Below are positions 17,656 to 26,727 of a stretch of DNA of 64,000 nt, in pieces. Source of the DNA: Bacillota bacterium (GTDB lineage: Bacteria; Bacillota; Clostridia; Tissierellales; Sedimentibacteraceae); NCBI GenBank assembly GCA_023453025.1, contig JAEXUD010000008.1, positions 62,001 through 126,000 on the forward strand. The letters are read 5' to 3'. Numbering within the stretch: position 1 is the stretch's first letter; each line of letters begins with the position of its first letter. The position numbers were made by a program, and so were the translations under genes. The notes under the pieces were generated by a model, which ran no database searches, had not been told where the DNA came from, and saw only the letters and a list, made by a program, of their open reading frames with translations.

Positions 17656-17690
17656 CAGGGGACAGTCTGGTATGCCAGGACCGTCCCCTG
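17656..17690. repeat. Palindromic hairpin carrying GGGGACAGTC
   Basis: CAGGGGACAGTC and GGACCGTCCCCTG form a long GC-rich stem around TGGTATGCCA between two convergent genes. There is no T tract on either side, so termination is uncertain. The arm is the same as that of the terminator at 10342-10392, which suggests a dispersed palindromic repeat. Confidence 0.55.
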
Positions 17691-17705
17691 TTGATACTCT
17701 ATCCT

Positions 17706-18599
17706 CTACGGCACCAATATTTCTATTGCATTATGTACAGAAGAAATTTCTGCAGGTATATCATAACCGCCCAGATCACCGTCTGTGTCAATAGGTATCT
17801 TTTTTTCACAGTCTATTCTTATATTTTTCCCCTGATAATAATGAACCTTTGGATGAGTTATATGCTGACCGTTAAATACCTTTGTGAATATTTGCAAAAG
17901 GTCGGCATTATTAGCTTTTTCAAATATGACTATATCCAATAGTCCGTCATCAATGGTTGCTTTAGGGCACAGTTTTTTAAATCCTCCTGCTCCGGAAGAA
18001 TTAATCACAAGAAACAGCAGAGTATTAAAATTATACTCTTCATTGTCTATCTTATAATTTATATTATACGTTTTTACCAGCTGGCCGGGAACATCAAATG
18101 CAGCCTTGAAATAATAAGCGTATTTCCCTAAAATTGTTTTAGCTTCAATTGTAACATCATGAGGTACGTTCATAAAAGCACCGCCGCCAACGACATTTAC
18201 AAAATAATCATCATTGATTTTTCCTACATCAATGGTCTTATAGTTTTGCTTCATCAACAAGGATGCAAAGCTTGCATATGATTTGGGCATTTTCAGCTGA
18301 GCTGCAAAATCATTTACTGTTCCTGCCGGCATTATAGCTAATCTGGATTTGCAAGGACTTTTCATAATTCCGTTTAAAACCTCATGTACAGTACCGTCAC
18401 CTCCGCAGGATATAATTGTGTCATAGCCCTCAGCACAACCTCTGATTGCAGCTATCTCACCGTCTCCCTTTTTCTTGGTAGCATAAAAAGTAAATTCTGT
18501 GTCTTCTGATTCCATGATTGTTTCAGATACATGGAAAATTTTTTGTCCTGCAAGCTCCTTTCCTGCAGTTGGATTGTATATTACAAAATATTTTTTCAT
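17706..18599 (-). CDS. Diacylglycerol kinase-family lipid kinase (YegS/DgkB type)
   Basis: A 297-residue protein of the diacylglycerol/sphingosine kinase catalytic family, which phosphorylates a lipid with ATP at the inner membrane face. YNPTAGKELAGQKIF opens the fold; the nucleotide-binding TIISCGGDGTVHEVLNGIM (near 60) is diagnostic, PAGTVNDFA follows near 95, and the C-terminal domain contains DDGLLDIVIF. The start is ATG 18599 with AAGGGTGATTAA. It is followed upstream on the same strand by cardiolipin synthase, so both act in membrane lipid metabolism, although about 64 bases separate them. Confidence 0.88.
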   Translation of the reverse strand: MKKYFVIYNPTAGKELAGQKIFHVSETIMESEDTEFTFYATKKKGDGEIAAIRGCAEGYDTIISCGGDGTVHEVLNGIMKSPCKSRLAIMPAGTVNDFAAQLKMPKSYASFASLLMKQNYKTIDVGKINDDYFVNVVGGGAFMNVPHDVTIEAKTILGKYAYYFKAAFDVPGQLVKTYNINYKIDNEEYNFNTLLFLVINSSGAGGFKKLCPKATIDDGLLDIVIFEKANNADLLQIFTKVFNGQHITHPKVHYYQGKNIRIDCEKKIPIDTDGDLGGYDIPAEISSVHNAIEILVP

Positions 18600-18663
18600 T
18601 TAATCACCCTTATTCGTTCTTAGTAAATAAAATTTATTCGACATAATTAGTTAGGACAGCAAT

Positions 18664-20109
18664 CTACAAAAGCGGTGACAGCAATCTGCATATTGATTCT
18701 TTAAACCTGATTAGAACGCCTCTTTCAAGATACAGCTCTCTGGTTATTTCTAATGAATAATTCAAATCCTCAATAAAAATATCTTTGAGCATTGTTGAAA
18801 TCTTAGAATCATAAATTATTGCATTACATTCAAAATTAAGCTTAAAGCTCCTCATATCAAAATTTGCTGTTCCCACAGACGCAACCTTTCCATCTATTAC
18901 GAGAGTCTTAGCATGTAAAAAACCATACTCATAGGTATATACCTTAACTCCATATTGCAGAAGCCCCCCGCAGTACCAGTATGTAGCCCAGTACACAAAT
19001 GGATGATCCGGTTTGCACGGTATCATGATTTTTACATCCACCCCTGACATAGCCGCTATTTTTAATGATTCAAACACGCTGGAATCCGGGACAAAATATG
19101 GAGTTTGAATTAAAATGCTTTCTTTTGCCGAATTAATCATTTTTACATAATTGCTCTTAATTGCTTCATCCAGTTTATCCGGACCGCTGCTTATCACTTG
19201 AATGCCTACATTACCGGAATGGTTGTTATCGGGAAAATAGTGTGGGAGGAACATTAAATCCTCCTTAGATGCATATCCCCAGTCCAGGAAAAACCTTGTT
19301 TGCAAATCAATGACTGCATCTCCTTTAACACGTATATGAGTATCTCTCCAATAACCGATTTTTTTATTTTGCCCGATATACTCATCCCCTACATTAAATC
19401 CGCCTATATATGCTGTCTGTCCGTCAATAACAACAATTTTTCTGTGGTTTCTGTAATTTATCTTGAAATTGAAAAACGGAAAACTGCTTGCAAAAAAAAC
19501 TGCAACCCTTACACCTGCTTTTTTAATTCTGTCAATTGTTTCTTCAGGAATATGCCTTCCGCCGACAGAGTCATACAGGAGCCTTACTTCAACTCCTTCC
19601 TCTGCCTTTTGTGCAAGAAGATTCAAAAGTTCATTTCCCAAATCGTCATTTTTAATAATATAGTATTCCATGTGTATATGATGCTTTGCATTTTGTATGT
19701 CATTGAACAAATCGAAAAATTTATCCTGCCCGTCAGTATATATTTTAACCTCATTGTTTTGTGTATATGAAAAATCGTGAAAAAACAAATTCATTTTGAT
19801 TAAATCTTTAAAATCTTCTGTAGTTTTATCGTTGTAAACCAAACCTCCTGTGTTAAAAAGCCTTTGTTGAACGCTAATATAATCACCAAAGGTTTTTTTT
19901 GCATAAATCTTCATTGTGAAAAGTTTTTTTCGGCTGAAATTTTGTGCCAGAATCAAATAAAACACAAAGCCAAAACCGGGAAAAATCAGAAGCACTAAAA
20001 CCCACGCCAATGTAGCAGTGGGATCCTTGCGCTCCAAGAATATTATTACAACCGCCATCGCTATGTTAATCAGATAAATCAATGAAACAGAACTGAAAAT
20101 ATCAAACAT
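18664..20109 (-). CDS. cls: Cardiolipin synthase (phospholipase D family)
   Basis: A 481-residue membrane enzyme that condenses two phosphatidylglycerol molecules into cardiolipin and glycerol. It has two transmembrane helices in the first 60 residues and two HKD motifs: HRKIVVIDGQTAYIGGFN near residue 220 and HAKTLVIDGKVASVGTANFD near 398. ATG 20109 lies behind AGGAGGTAGTC. Length, TM layout and motif spacing are those of the bacterial Cls family. Confidence 0.92.
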   Translation of the reverse strand: MFDIFSSVSLIYLINIAMAVVIIFLERKDPTATLAWVLVLLIFPGFGFVFYLILAQNFSRKKLFTMKIYAKKTFGDYISVQQRLFNTGGLVYNDKTTEDFKDLIKMNLFFHDFSYTQNNEVKIYTDGQDKFFDLFNDIQNAKHHIHMEYYIIKNDDLGNELLNLLAQKAEEGVEVRLLYDSVGGRHIPEETIDRIKKAGVRVAVFFASSFPFFNFKINYRNHRKIVVIDGQTAYIGGFNVGDEYIGQNKKIGYWRDTHIRVKGDAVIDLQTRFFLDWGYASKEDLMFLPHYFPDNNHSGNVGIQVISSGPDKLDEAIKSNYVKMINSAKESILIQTPYFVPDSSVFESLKIAAMSGVDVKIMIPCKPDHPFVYWATYWYCGGLLQYGVKVYTYEYGFLHAKTLVIDGKVASVGTANFDMRSFKLNFECNAIIYDSKISTMLKDIFIEDLNYSLEITRELYLERGVLIRFKESICRLLSPLL

Positions 20110-20315
20110 GACTACCTCCTTTCCAAACCATTTTTTTAGAACCGGTTTATGTCTGCAAAGCCAATCCTCGCAAAAAATGTGGTAAATATTTGCCAGATTC
20201 TTATTATTGCTTATATACTGCTTATTATACTTTGTTACATGTATTGAAATCTTAACTTTAATATGCTAATATTCAATAGGATAAAAATTTTTTAAATATC
20301 TAAAGGCAGGTTGCT

Positions 20316-21206
20316 ATGGAAAAATCACCTTCAAAATATATTGTACTGGCAGGAACTTTTTTTACATCTTTATCGTCAATTATAATTAGATTTTCTGAAG
20401 CCCCTGCTCTGGTAATATCAGCCTACAGAATGCTTTTTACATCATTGATGCTGTTAATTCCCGTTATGTTTAACAGTCATAGCGAATTTAAAAGAATTAC
20501 AAAGAAAGAATACGGTCTATGCATTTTAAGCGGTATTTTTCTTGCTCTTCATTTTGCAACATGGATTTCTTCAATCAAAATGACTACCGTAGCTAATTCA
20601 ACAATACTGGTTTCCTGCAGCCCTATATTCGTTGCCCTGGCTAATTATTTTATAACAAAGGAAAAATTAGGACGTAAAATGGCTGTTGGTATTTCAATGT
20701 CTTTAGCCGGAACAATTATAATAGCTATGGGAGCATCGAAAGAATCAGCAAGCAATATGATGCTTGGAAATATACTTGCTTTCCTTGGAGCAATTTTTGT
20801 GGCCGGCTACCTGGTACTAGGCGGCGTTGCACGAAAAAGCTTAAGTGCAGGCACATATGTATTAATTGTTTATTTTGTATCAACAGTTGTATTGTTCATT
20901 ATGTGCATTGCTTCCGGAATCCCTGTTTATCCATATTCGCCAAAGGAATTTATACTATTTGCAGCATTGGCATTTTTTTGTTCAATATTGGGTCATACAG
21001 TATATAATTATATGGTTAAATATGTTTCATCAACATTGATTTCAGTATCAACACTAAGCGAGCCAATATTTGCCAGTATTTTGGCATTATTGATATTCAA
21101 TGAAATTCCTTCTATATATACCCTTGTCGGAGGTATGATAATCATATCAGGTATATTTTATTACCTTGTATCACAAACTAAAAAAATTAACTCAATTAAT
21201 AAATAA
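20316..21206 (+). CDS. EamA/DMT-family transporter
   Basis: A 296-residue integral membrane protein with ten predicted helices in two EamA repeats (about 10-135 and 150-285). ISAYRMLFTSLMLLIPVM and LILYNEIPS-like FNEIPSIYTLVGGMIIISGI are typical. Such proteins export metabolites or amino acids; substrate unknown. ATG 20316 behind AGGCAGG. The next gene starts 14 bases downstream, so the two are probably cotranscribed. Confidence 0.85.
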   Translation: MEKSPSKYIVLAGTFFTSLSSIIIRFSEAPALVISAYRMLFTSLMLLIPVMFNSHSEFKRITKKEYGLCILSGIFLALHFATWISSIKMTTVANSTILVSCSPIFVALANYFITKEKLGRKMAVGISMSLAGTIIIAMGASKESASNMMLGNILAFLGAIFVAGYLVLGGVARKSLSAGTYVLIVYFVSTVVLFIMCIASGIPVYPYSPKEFILFAALAFFCSILGHTVYNYMVKYVSSTLISVSTLSEPIFASILALLIFNEIPSIYTLVGGMIIISGIFYYLVSQTKKINSINK

Positions 21207-21220
21207 ATTAAGGAACTAAA

Positions 21221-22372
21221 ATGAACTATGAAATAACCGGAAGCTATATTTCAGAGCTTTCATCAAATAAATCAAATAAAAAGTTATATATATTATTAAT
21301 TTTATCAATTGTATTTATTCCTGCTGCCTATGTGTTCATTGCAGCAGTTTTTATTGATAAAATAATTAAAGGAAATGCGAGGTTCAAAATAAATAATAAG
21401 TTTTATATATTAGTATATGCTTTTATTTCAATTGGTTTAATATCTTCGGATTATAAAATAATATCTGCCGTCTATGTCATTATAATGCTGCTATGCTTTT
21501 ATTCTTACCATATTTTTAAATATTCAACTGATATAGATAATATAAAAAAAATAATTTTTAGGGTGTCGCTTATTATTTTTATATTTGGATTTTTTCAATA
21601 CTTTAATCCTGAATTTACAATACCCTCAAAGTGGATTGATGTAAATGAATACAATATAAGCAAAAGAATTTATTCAACATTTTTTAATCCCAATGTATTT
21701 GGCTTTTATATAAATTTTGTAATTTTGCTTACATCAGAAAATTTGAATTTAAAAAAAATCAATTTGGAAACACTTGTTTTTGTAAGTGGATTAGCTTGTT
21801 TAGTGCTTACATTTTCAAGAACCTCATGGGTATCATTAATTATAGCTTTATTGGGAGTATCCTTGTTCAATAAAAAATACATAAAATATGCCTTATTGAT
21901 TTCATTAATGATATTAATTGCCGATAACTTGCTTGGCACGGGACGGGTAAATCTCTCAAGAGCGACTGAAGACAGCTCATTTCTTTACAGGATTGAAATA
22001 TGGAAAACAAGTGTTGAAATAATAAAGGATAATTTTATTAATGGAATTGGTTTTGGTACACTTAACAAATATGTTGCAGCTTACTCAAACATAGTAAGTA
22101 CAAAAGTTGAACACAGCCATAGCTTGTACATACAAATAATCACCGAAACCGGAATTTTAGGCTTCTCGATATTTATAACAATATTATTAAACATTCTAAA
22201 CACATTTAAGATAAGATTATTTGCAGATAACAATAAAAAATGGGTTACTGTCTTTGCTGTATTTGTAATGACCATGATTCACGGTTTTGTTGATTCTGTA
22301 GCCCTAACACCCCAGATAATGTTAATTCTGAGTATTTATGCCGGCGCTGTAAGTTCAACTAAAGAATATTAG
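21221..22372 (+). CDS. O-antigen ligase-like (Wzy/WaaL family) membrane protein
   Basis: A 383-residue protein with about ten membrane segments and a large outward loop around residues 250-300. The loop motif HSHSLYIQIITETGILGF (near 290) is the signature of the O-antigen ligase/polymerase domain, which joins lipid-linked glycans. An Arg-rich TSRTSWVSL-like segment (FSRTSWVSLIIALLGV) precedes it. There are no glycosyltransferases nearby, so the acceptor is unknown. It has an AAGGAAC site and a strong terminator follows it. Confidence 0.8.
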   Translation: MNYEITGSYISELSSNKSNKKLYILLILSIVFIPAAYVFIAAVFIDKIIKGNARFKINNKFYILVYAFISIGLISSDYKIISAVYVIIMLLCFYSYHIFKYSTDIDNIKKIIFRVSLIIFIFGFFQYFNPEFTIPSKWIDVNEYNISKRIYSTFFNPNVFGFYINFVILLTSENLNLKKINLETLVFVSGLACLVLTFSRTSWVSLIIALLGVSLFNKKYIKYALLISLMILIADNLLGTGRVNLSRATEDSSFLYRIEIWKTSVEIIKDNFINGIGFGTLNKYVAAYSNIVSTKVEHSHSLYIQIITETGILGFSIFITILLNILNTFKIRLFADNNKKWVTVFAVFVMTMIHGFVDSVALTPQIMLILSIYAGAVSSTKEY

Positions 22373-22374
22373 CA

Positions 22375-22405
22375 AAAAAAATTCAGGATATCCCTGAATT
22401 TTTAT
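22375..22405. terminator. Bidirectional terminator, AATTCAGG hairpin
   Basis: AAAAATTCAGG, loop ATATC, CCTGAATTTTT between the convergent O-antigen ligase-like gene and pyrG. Confidence 0.75.
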
Positions 22406-22413
22406 TTTTATAA

Positions 22414-24024
22414 TTATTTATTATTTTTATTTTCAATTGATGCTTTTATTAACCCTTTAAACAACGGGTGGCTTCTTGTCGGTCTTGATTTGAATTCCGG
22501 ATGGAACTGAGAAGCAACAAACCACGGATGATTTTTTAATTCTACTATTTCAACAAGCTTATTGTCAGGTGACGTTCCTGAAATTATCAGGTTGTTTTCT
22601 TCGCAAACCTTTCTGAATTCATTATTGAATTCATATCTGTGTCTGTGTCTTTCATTGATCATCTCAGCACCGTCGTATGCTTCCTTAGCCTTTGTACCTT
22701 CTACAAGCCTGCAAGGATAGCTTCCAAGTCTCATTGTACCGCCTTTATTCTCAACTTCCTTTTGGTCATTCATAATATCTATGAGCGGATATTTTGTTTC
22801 AGCATTGAATTCAGTGCTGTCAGCATCTTTATATCCCAGGACGTCTCTGGCAAATTCTACTACAGCCATCTGCATTCCAAGGCAAATACCCAAAAATGGA
22901 ATTTTGTTTTCTCTTGCATATTTTGCAGCTAATATTTTACCTTCTATTCCTCTGTCTCCGAATCCGCCGGGAATCAATATTCCATCGCTTCCATCAAGTA
23001 TTTCTTTGTAATTGTCTTCATTTACTTCTTCGGAATGAACCCAGTCAATTTCTACCTCTGCCGAATTATCAATGCCTGCGTGCCTCAATGCTTCAGCAAC
23101 TGAAAGATAAGCATCCTTAAGCTCAACATACTTACCCACCAATGCTATTCTGACATTATGTGAAGTATTCTTTGAACGTTGAACCATGTTCTTCCACTCA
23201 GACAAATCCGGTTCCTTGCAATTCATTTCAAATGTATCACAGACTATTTTTGCCAGCCCTTCTTTTTCCAGCAATAACGGTATATCGTACAATGAATCGG
23301 CATCTGTATTCTGGATGACATTTTGTCTGTCAACATTGCAGAACAATGCGATTTTTGATTTTAAGTCCATATTGATTTCTTTTTCTGTCCTGCATACAAG
23401 AACATCAGGTTGAATACCAATACTTAAGAGCTCCTTTACACTGTGCTGTGTCGGTTTTGTTTTAAGCTCTCCTGCCTTTGACAGATATGGAAGTAAAGTA
23501 ACGTGTATGTACATTACATTTTCTCTTCCTACCTCATAACGGATTTGACGAATTGCCTCAAGAAACGGTTGGCTTTCAATATCGCCCACTGTACCGCCTA
23601 TTTCTGTAATAACCACATCAACATCCTGTACGGTTGAAACTCTCTTTAGCATACACTTTATTTCATTTGTTATGTGCGGAATTACCTGTACAGTTCCTCC
23701 CAGGTAATCTCCCTTTCTTTCCTTGTTCAATACACTCCAATAAATCTTGCCTGATGTAATACTTGAGTATTTTGTTAAATCTATATCAACAATTCTTTCA
23801 TAATGTCCTAAATCCAAATCCGTTTCGGCACCATCATCAGTAACATATACTTCCCCGTGCTGGTATGGGCTCATTGTTCCCGGATCCACATTAAGATATG
23901 GGTCGAATTTTTGAAGAGTTACCTTAAGACCTCTGGCTTTAAGCAGTCTTCCCAGTGAAGCAGCTGTAATCCCCTTTCCTAATGAAGATACAACTCCTCC
24001 TGTAATAAAAATGTATTTTGGCAT
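22414..24024 (-). CDS. pyrG: CTP synthase
   Basis: The enzyme makes CTP from UTP, ATP and glutamine. The synthetase domain starts KYIFITGGVVSSLGKGITAA with its P-loop near residue 17, followed by QKFDPYLNVDPGTMSPYQHG. The glutaminase domain has the nucleophile in PFLGICLGMQMAV near residue 375 and the His-x-Glu pair in FVASQFHPEFKSRP near the end. I start it at ATG 24024 because AGGAGG lies seven bases upstream; the ATG six codons earlier would place that site inside the gene. 536 residues is the normal size. A short leader with a terminator-like hairpin lies upstream. Confidence 0.96.
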   Translation of the reverse strand: MPKYIFITGGVVSSLGKGITAASLGRLLKARGLKVTLQKFDPYLNVDPGTMSPYQHGEVYVTDDGAETDLDLGHYERIVDIDLTKYSSITSGKIYWSVLNKERKGDYLGGTVQVIPHITNEIKCMLKRVSTVQDVDVVITEIGGTVGDIESQPFLEAIRQIRYEVGRENVMYIHVTLLPYLSKAGELKTKPTQHSVKELLSIGIQPDVLVCRTEKEINMDLKSKIALFCNVDRQNVIQNTDADSLYDIPLLLEKEGLAKIVCDTFEMNCKEPDLSEWKNMVQRSKNTSHNVRIALVGKYVELKDAYLSVAEALRHAGIDNSAEVEIDWVHSEEVNEDNYKEILDGSDGILIPGGFGDRGIEGKILAAKYARENKIPFLGICLGMQMAVVEFARDVLGYKDADSTEFNAETKYPLIDIMNDQKEVENKGGTMRLGSYPCRLVEGTKAKEAYDGAEMINERHRHRYEFNNEFRKVCEENNLIISGTSPDNKLVEIVELKNHPWFVASQFHPEFKSRPTRSHPLFKGLIKASIENKNNK

Positions 24025-24113
24025 TTTTTCCTCCTGATTCATTAATCCTATTATACCGTTCTTGTTATTTTTTAATTGAATTGCCAGTTATTATTTCAAA
24101 ACTTCCCTAAACA

Positions 24114-24184
24114 TAAAAACAGAGACAAAAAATGGGGTTTTTTTTTTAGTCTCTATTATTTCTAAATATATATAGTTTTGTCAA
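24114..24184 (-). promoter_or_regulatory. pyrG promoter and attenuator-like leader with an A10-C4 tract
   Basis: On the minus strand TTGACA (24184-24179) and AATAAT (24160-24155) lie 18 bases apart. The predicted start falls at or within AGAGACT (24154-24148). From there the RNA reads A10, C4, A, then T6, GTCTCT and GTTTTT. AGAGAC pairs with GTCTCT and A residues with T6, giving a terminator-like hairpin at the very 5' end. No other gene could use this hairpin: the upstream neighbour is divergent. pyrG of other Firmicutes is controlled by CTP-sensitive attenuation involving slippage; that this leader works in a related way is inference. Confidence 0.5.
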
Positions 24185-24368
24185 AAATAAAATTTTAAAA
24201 ACATTAAATTTAGATTATTTATTTACCTTCCAATTCTATATTAAAAAAAGTAAAAGGTCAATGATTTTTTAAAAAATTTTGCAATGAAGTTGTACTATTG
24301 AAATTTATGCTGCATATACATTTATAAAAGAATGCGATACTAACTGTTTCTTAAAGGAGGATTTTAAT
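24185..24368. other. Intergenic region between pyrG and sipL
   Basis: Very AT-rich. The sipL ribosome binding site AAAGGAGG lies at 24353-24360. I see no convincing sigma-A promoter for sipL; an alternative sporulation promoter is expected but not identifiable with confidence. Confidence 0.4.
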
Positions 24369-25916
24369 TTGTTTAAATTAATCAGCGATACTTTTAATAT
24401 TAATGAGATTATTGATTCCAGTTCCACTGAAGTTTTGTTAGAAAATGAGTTTACGCTTTCTGACGGTACTCCGGATATAGAAAAAATCATATCTACTGAA
24501 GGTAAAGTTAAAGTCAATGATGCAGCAGTAAATGAAGAAGCTGTTACCGTTGACGGAACACTTACTTATAACATTATTTATCGTTCAAACGATGAAGAAG
24601 TAACAGTAAGCTCAGTGTCAGATAAAATTCAATTTACGGAAGAAATTCCATTTCCAGGTGCAATGGAAGGCATGGAGGCTCAGGTTGAAACTTATATTGA
24701 TTACATAGATGCAGAGCAGCTTAACGAAAGAACCTACCTTGTAAAGGTTGTTGTACTGCTGGATACTGACGTAATTAACAAGCACCCGGTTAATTTCGTT
24801 TCAAATCTTGAATCAGACGGAACTTTCCAGGCAAAAACCAAGAACATAAAATATACCGATGAAGTATCTGCATTGTCGGAAGAGGTAAACATCAATGATG
24901 CAGTAGAATTAAACAAGGGCTCAGATGAAATAGCTAAAATACTAAAAGCCGAGTCAGAAGTGTTCATTACCAATATAGATGCACTTGATGATAAAATGCT
25001 TGTAGAAGGAACCTGCAAGGTTGGATTCCTTTATACCGAAGATAACAGTCTTAATACAACCGGATATGTGTCTGAAGAATTCCCGTTTACTCATTATCTG
25101 GAGGTAAAGAATTCCAATGATGACATGATAAAGGATATAAGTGTAACACTAAACGATATGACCTACAATGTAACCGAAAATTATGATAATGAGAAAAAGC
25201 TTATAGAGTTTAATTTGCCATTTACAGTTAATGCGGCATTGTTCGACACAGTTGAGAAAAACATAATAACAGACTGCTATTCAACAGACTGCCTTCTCGA
25301 TATGGAATCGCAAAAGGTTAATATTTCATCATTAAAGGAAATTGTAAACAAAACAGTTAAGTATGAAAATACCTTTGATGTTGTTTCCGGGTCAATCAAG
25401 GATATTTACACGGTTGATGTAAGCCCGAAAATTTCCGAAAAAAAGGTTATTGACGATAAGTATGTTGTTGACGGCTTCTTGGATGTTAACCTGTTATATT
25501 TAAACGGTGACATAAATAAAATTGATAAAGGATACGCTTCACTTCCATTTACAGCCAGCATTGATTTGAAGGAAAATCAGTTGTCAAGTGACATAGCCTC
25601 AAATGTGAAAATTACTAAATGCGGTGCTTATAGAAAGGGCAGCAACTCGGTTATAGTAAATTGTGACATCGGCATTGGAATGAAGCTGAGAAATAAAGAC
25701 GAAATCTCTGTTATATCTGATATTGCCGAAGCAGGCGCCATAGACAGAAGCAAAATGCCCAGTCTGGTATTCAGGGTAGTGCAGCCGGGAGAAACTGTAT
25801 GGGATATCGCTAAGAATTATAATTTGTCAATTAATTATTTGAAAGAATTAAACAACTTGCCGCCGGATAATATATTAACTCCGGGATCTAAATTAATAAT
25901 TGCCAGAATGGTGTAG
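24369..25916 (+). CDS. sipL: SPOCS (DUF3794) and LysM protein, SipL-like spore coat morphogenesis factor
   Basis: A 515-residue protein with three successive DUF3794/SPOCS units (about residues 25-150, 170-300 and 320-455) and one C-terminal LysM domain (about 466-513: VVQPGETVWDIAKNYNLS, LTPGSKLIIARMV). This architecture and length are those of SipL of Clostridioides difficile, which binds SpoIVA through its LysM domain and is needed to place the spore coat. The start is TTG 24369 behind a strong AAAGGAGG. It is a single gene divergent from pyrG. The name rests on domain order and length; paralogues with the same domains exist in Clostridia. Confidence 0.8.
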   Translation: MFKLISDTFNINEIIDSSSTEVLLENEFTLSDGTPDIEKIISTEGKVKVNDAAVNEEAVTVDGTLTYNIIYRSNDEEVTVSSVSDKIQFTEEIPFPGAMEGMEAQVETYIDYIDAEQLNERTYLVKVVVLLDTDVINKHPVNFVSNLESDGTFQAKTKNIKYTDEVSALSEEVNINDAVELNKGSDEIAKILKAESEVFITNIDALDDKMLVEGTCKVGFLYTEDNSLNTTGYVSEEFPFTHYLEVKNSNDDMIKDISVTLNDMTYNVTENYDNEKKLIEFNLPFTVNAALFDTVEKNIITDCYSTDCLLDMESQKVNISSLKEIVNKTVKYENTFDVVSGSIKDIYTVDVSPKISEKKVIDDKYVVDGFLDVNLLYLNGDINKIDKGYASLPFTASIDLKENQLSSDIASNVKITKCGAYRKGSNSVIVNCDIGIGMKLRNKDEISVISDIAEAGAIDRSKMPSLVFRVVQPGETVWDIAKNYNLSINYLKELNNLPPDNILTPGSKLIIARMV

Positions 25917-25951
25917 ATATTAAAGTAGATATTAAATATGAAATAGCTGTA

Positions 25952-25986
25952 AAAAAATTCAGGGCATGCATACCCTGAATTTTTTA
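25952..25986. terminator. Terminator after sipL
   Basis: AAAAAATTCAGGG, loop CATGCATA, CCCTGAATTTTTT. Strong and symmetrical, it separates sipL from the convergent Mpv17-like gene. Confidence 0.85.
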
Positions 25987-26016
25987 ATGCTTTTATTAAT
26001 GAAAATCATAGATTAA

Positions 26017-26673
26017 TTAAGCTGCTGCCTTGTAGGTTTTCTCTCTTTTTGCAAATGCCAGCAGTAAACCAAGAGCAATTGATAAAAATGCGGAAACTAA
26101 CACTCTGTACTCTGACGGAAGCATAAATACAACTGTATGTGCAGGTATCCAAAAGAAAATACATGTCTTTGCCCAGCTGAATTCTACAAGAGAGTGCCAG
26201 TCAATCTTATCCACCAGGCAGCTTAATGATACTTCCTTGTTTTCATACTTGGTATCAATCAACAAATCCATTATTTTATGAAAAAACATCATCATAGGTC
26301 CAAATGTCAAATTCATTATGGCACTTCCAAAGAAAGCCTGTGCTATGTTAACACCGCCAAAAGGCAGCAAACCGCTGGCTTGAGCCGCACTCGCTCCTCC
26401 CATAAATAATGAAAACATAAGTGTTGCCATCATACCGATAATTCCCCAAACAACAGCTCTGTAAATCAATCCGTCAGGTATGAAATAATCACCTCTGACC
26501 AGTCTTATACCCATCAGGTCTCCCATGGTAGCCAGTACAGTAAACTTGATAAATCCGCCGATATATGGATGTGCTCCCGTATATGCCATAAATGGCTCCC
26601 TCGTTGCAGGTAATACTAAAAACAAAACAAGAACTGATAGTGTTACTCCCCAGATAAAATCGCCTTTTTTCAT
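26017..26673 (-). CDS. Multi-pass membrane protein resembling Mpv17/PMP22
   Basis: A 218-residue membrane protein with about five hydrophobic segments. The C-terminal part, CIFFWIPAHTVVFMLPSEYR followed by VLVSAFLSIALGLLLA, resembles the Mpv17/PMP22 signature (W-x-P-x-Q...F..VP..R....). KFTVLATMGDLMGIRL near residue 45 also resembles the family's first region. Mpv17 proteins are small channels or membrane proteins of uncertain function in eukaryotes and scattered bacteria. ATG 26673 follows AAGGAGTT. I am moderately sure of the resemblance and cannot give a function. Confidence 0.5.
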   Translation of the reverse strand: MKKGDFIWGVTLSVLVLFLVLPATREPFMAYTGAHPYIGGFIKFTVLATMGDLMGIRLVRGDYFIPDGLIYRAVVWGIIGMMATLMFSLFMGGASAAQASGLLPFGGVNIAQAFFGSAIMNLTFGPMMMFFHKIMDLLIDTKYENKEVSLSCLVDKIDWHSLVEFSWAKTCIFFWIPAHTVVFMLPSEYRVLVSAFLSIALGLLLAFAKREKTYKAAA

Positions 26674-26727
26674 GCTGAACTCCTTAGATTAATGTTCAAA
26701 AGTCATGCTCCGCTGTACATTAATTCA

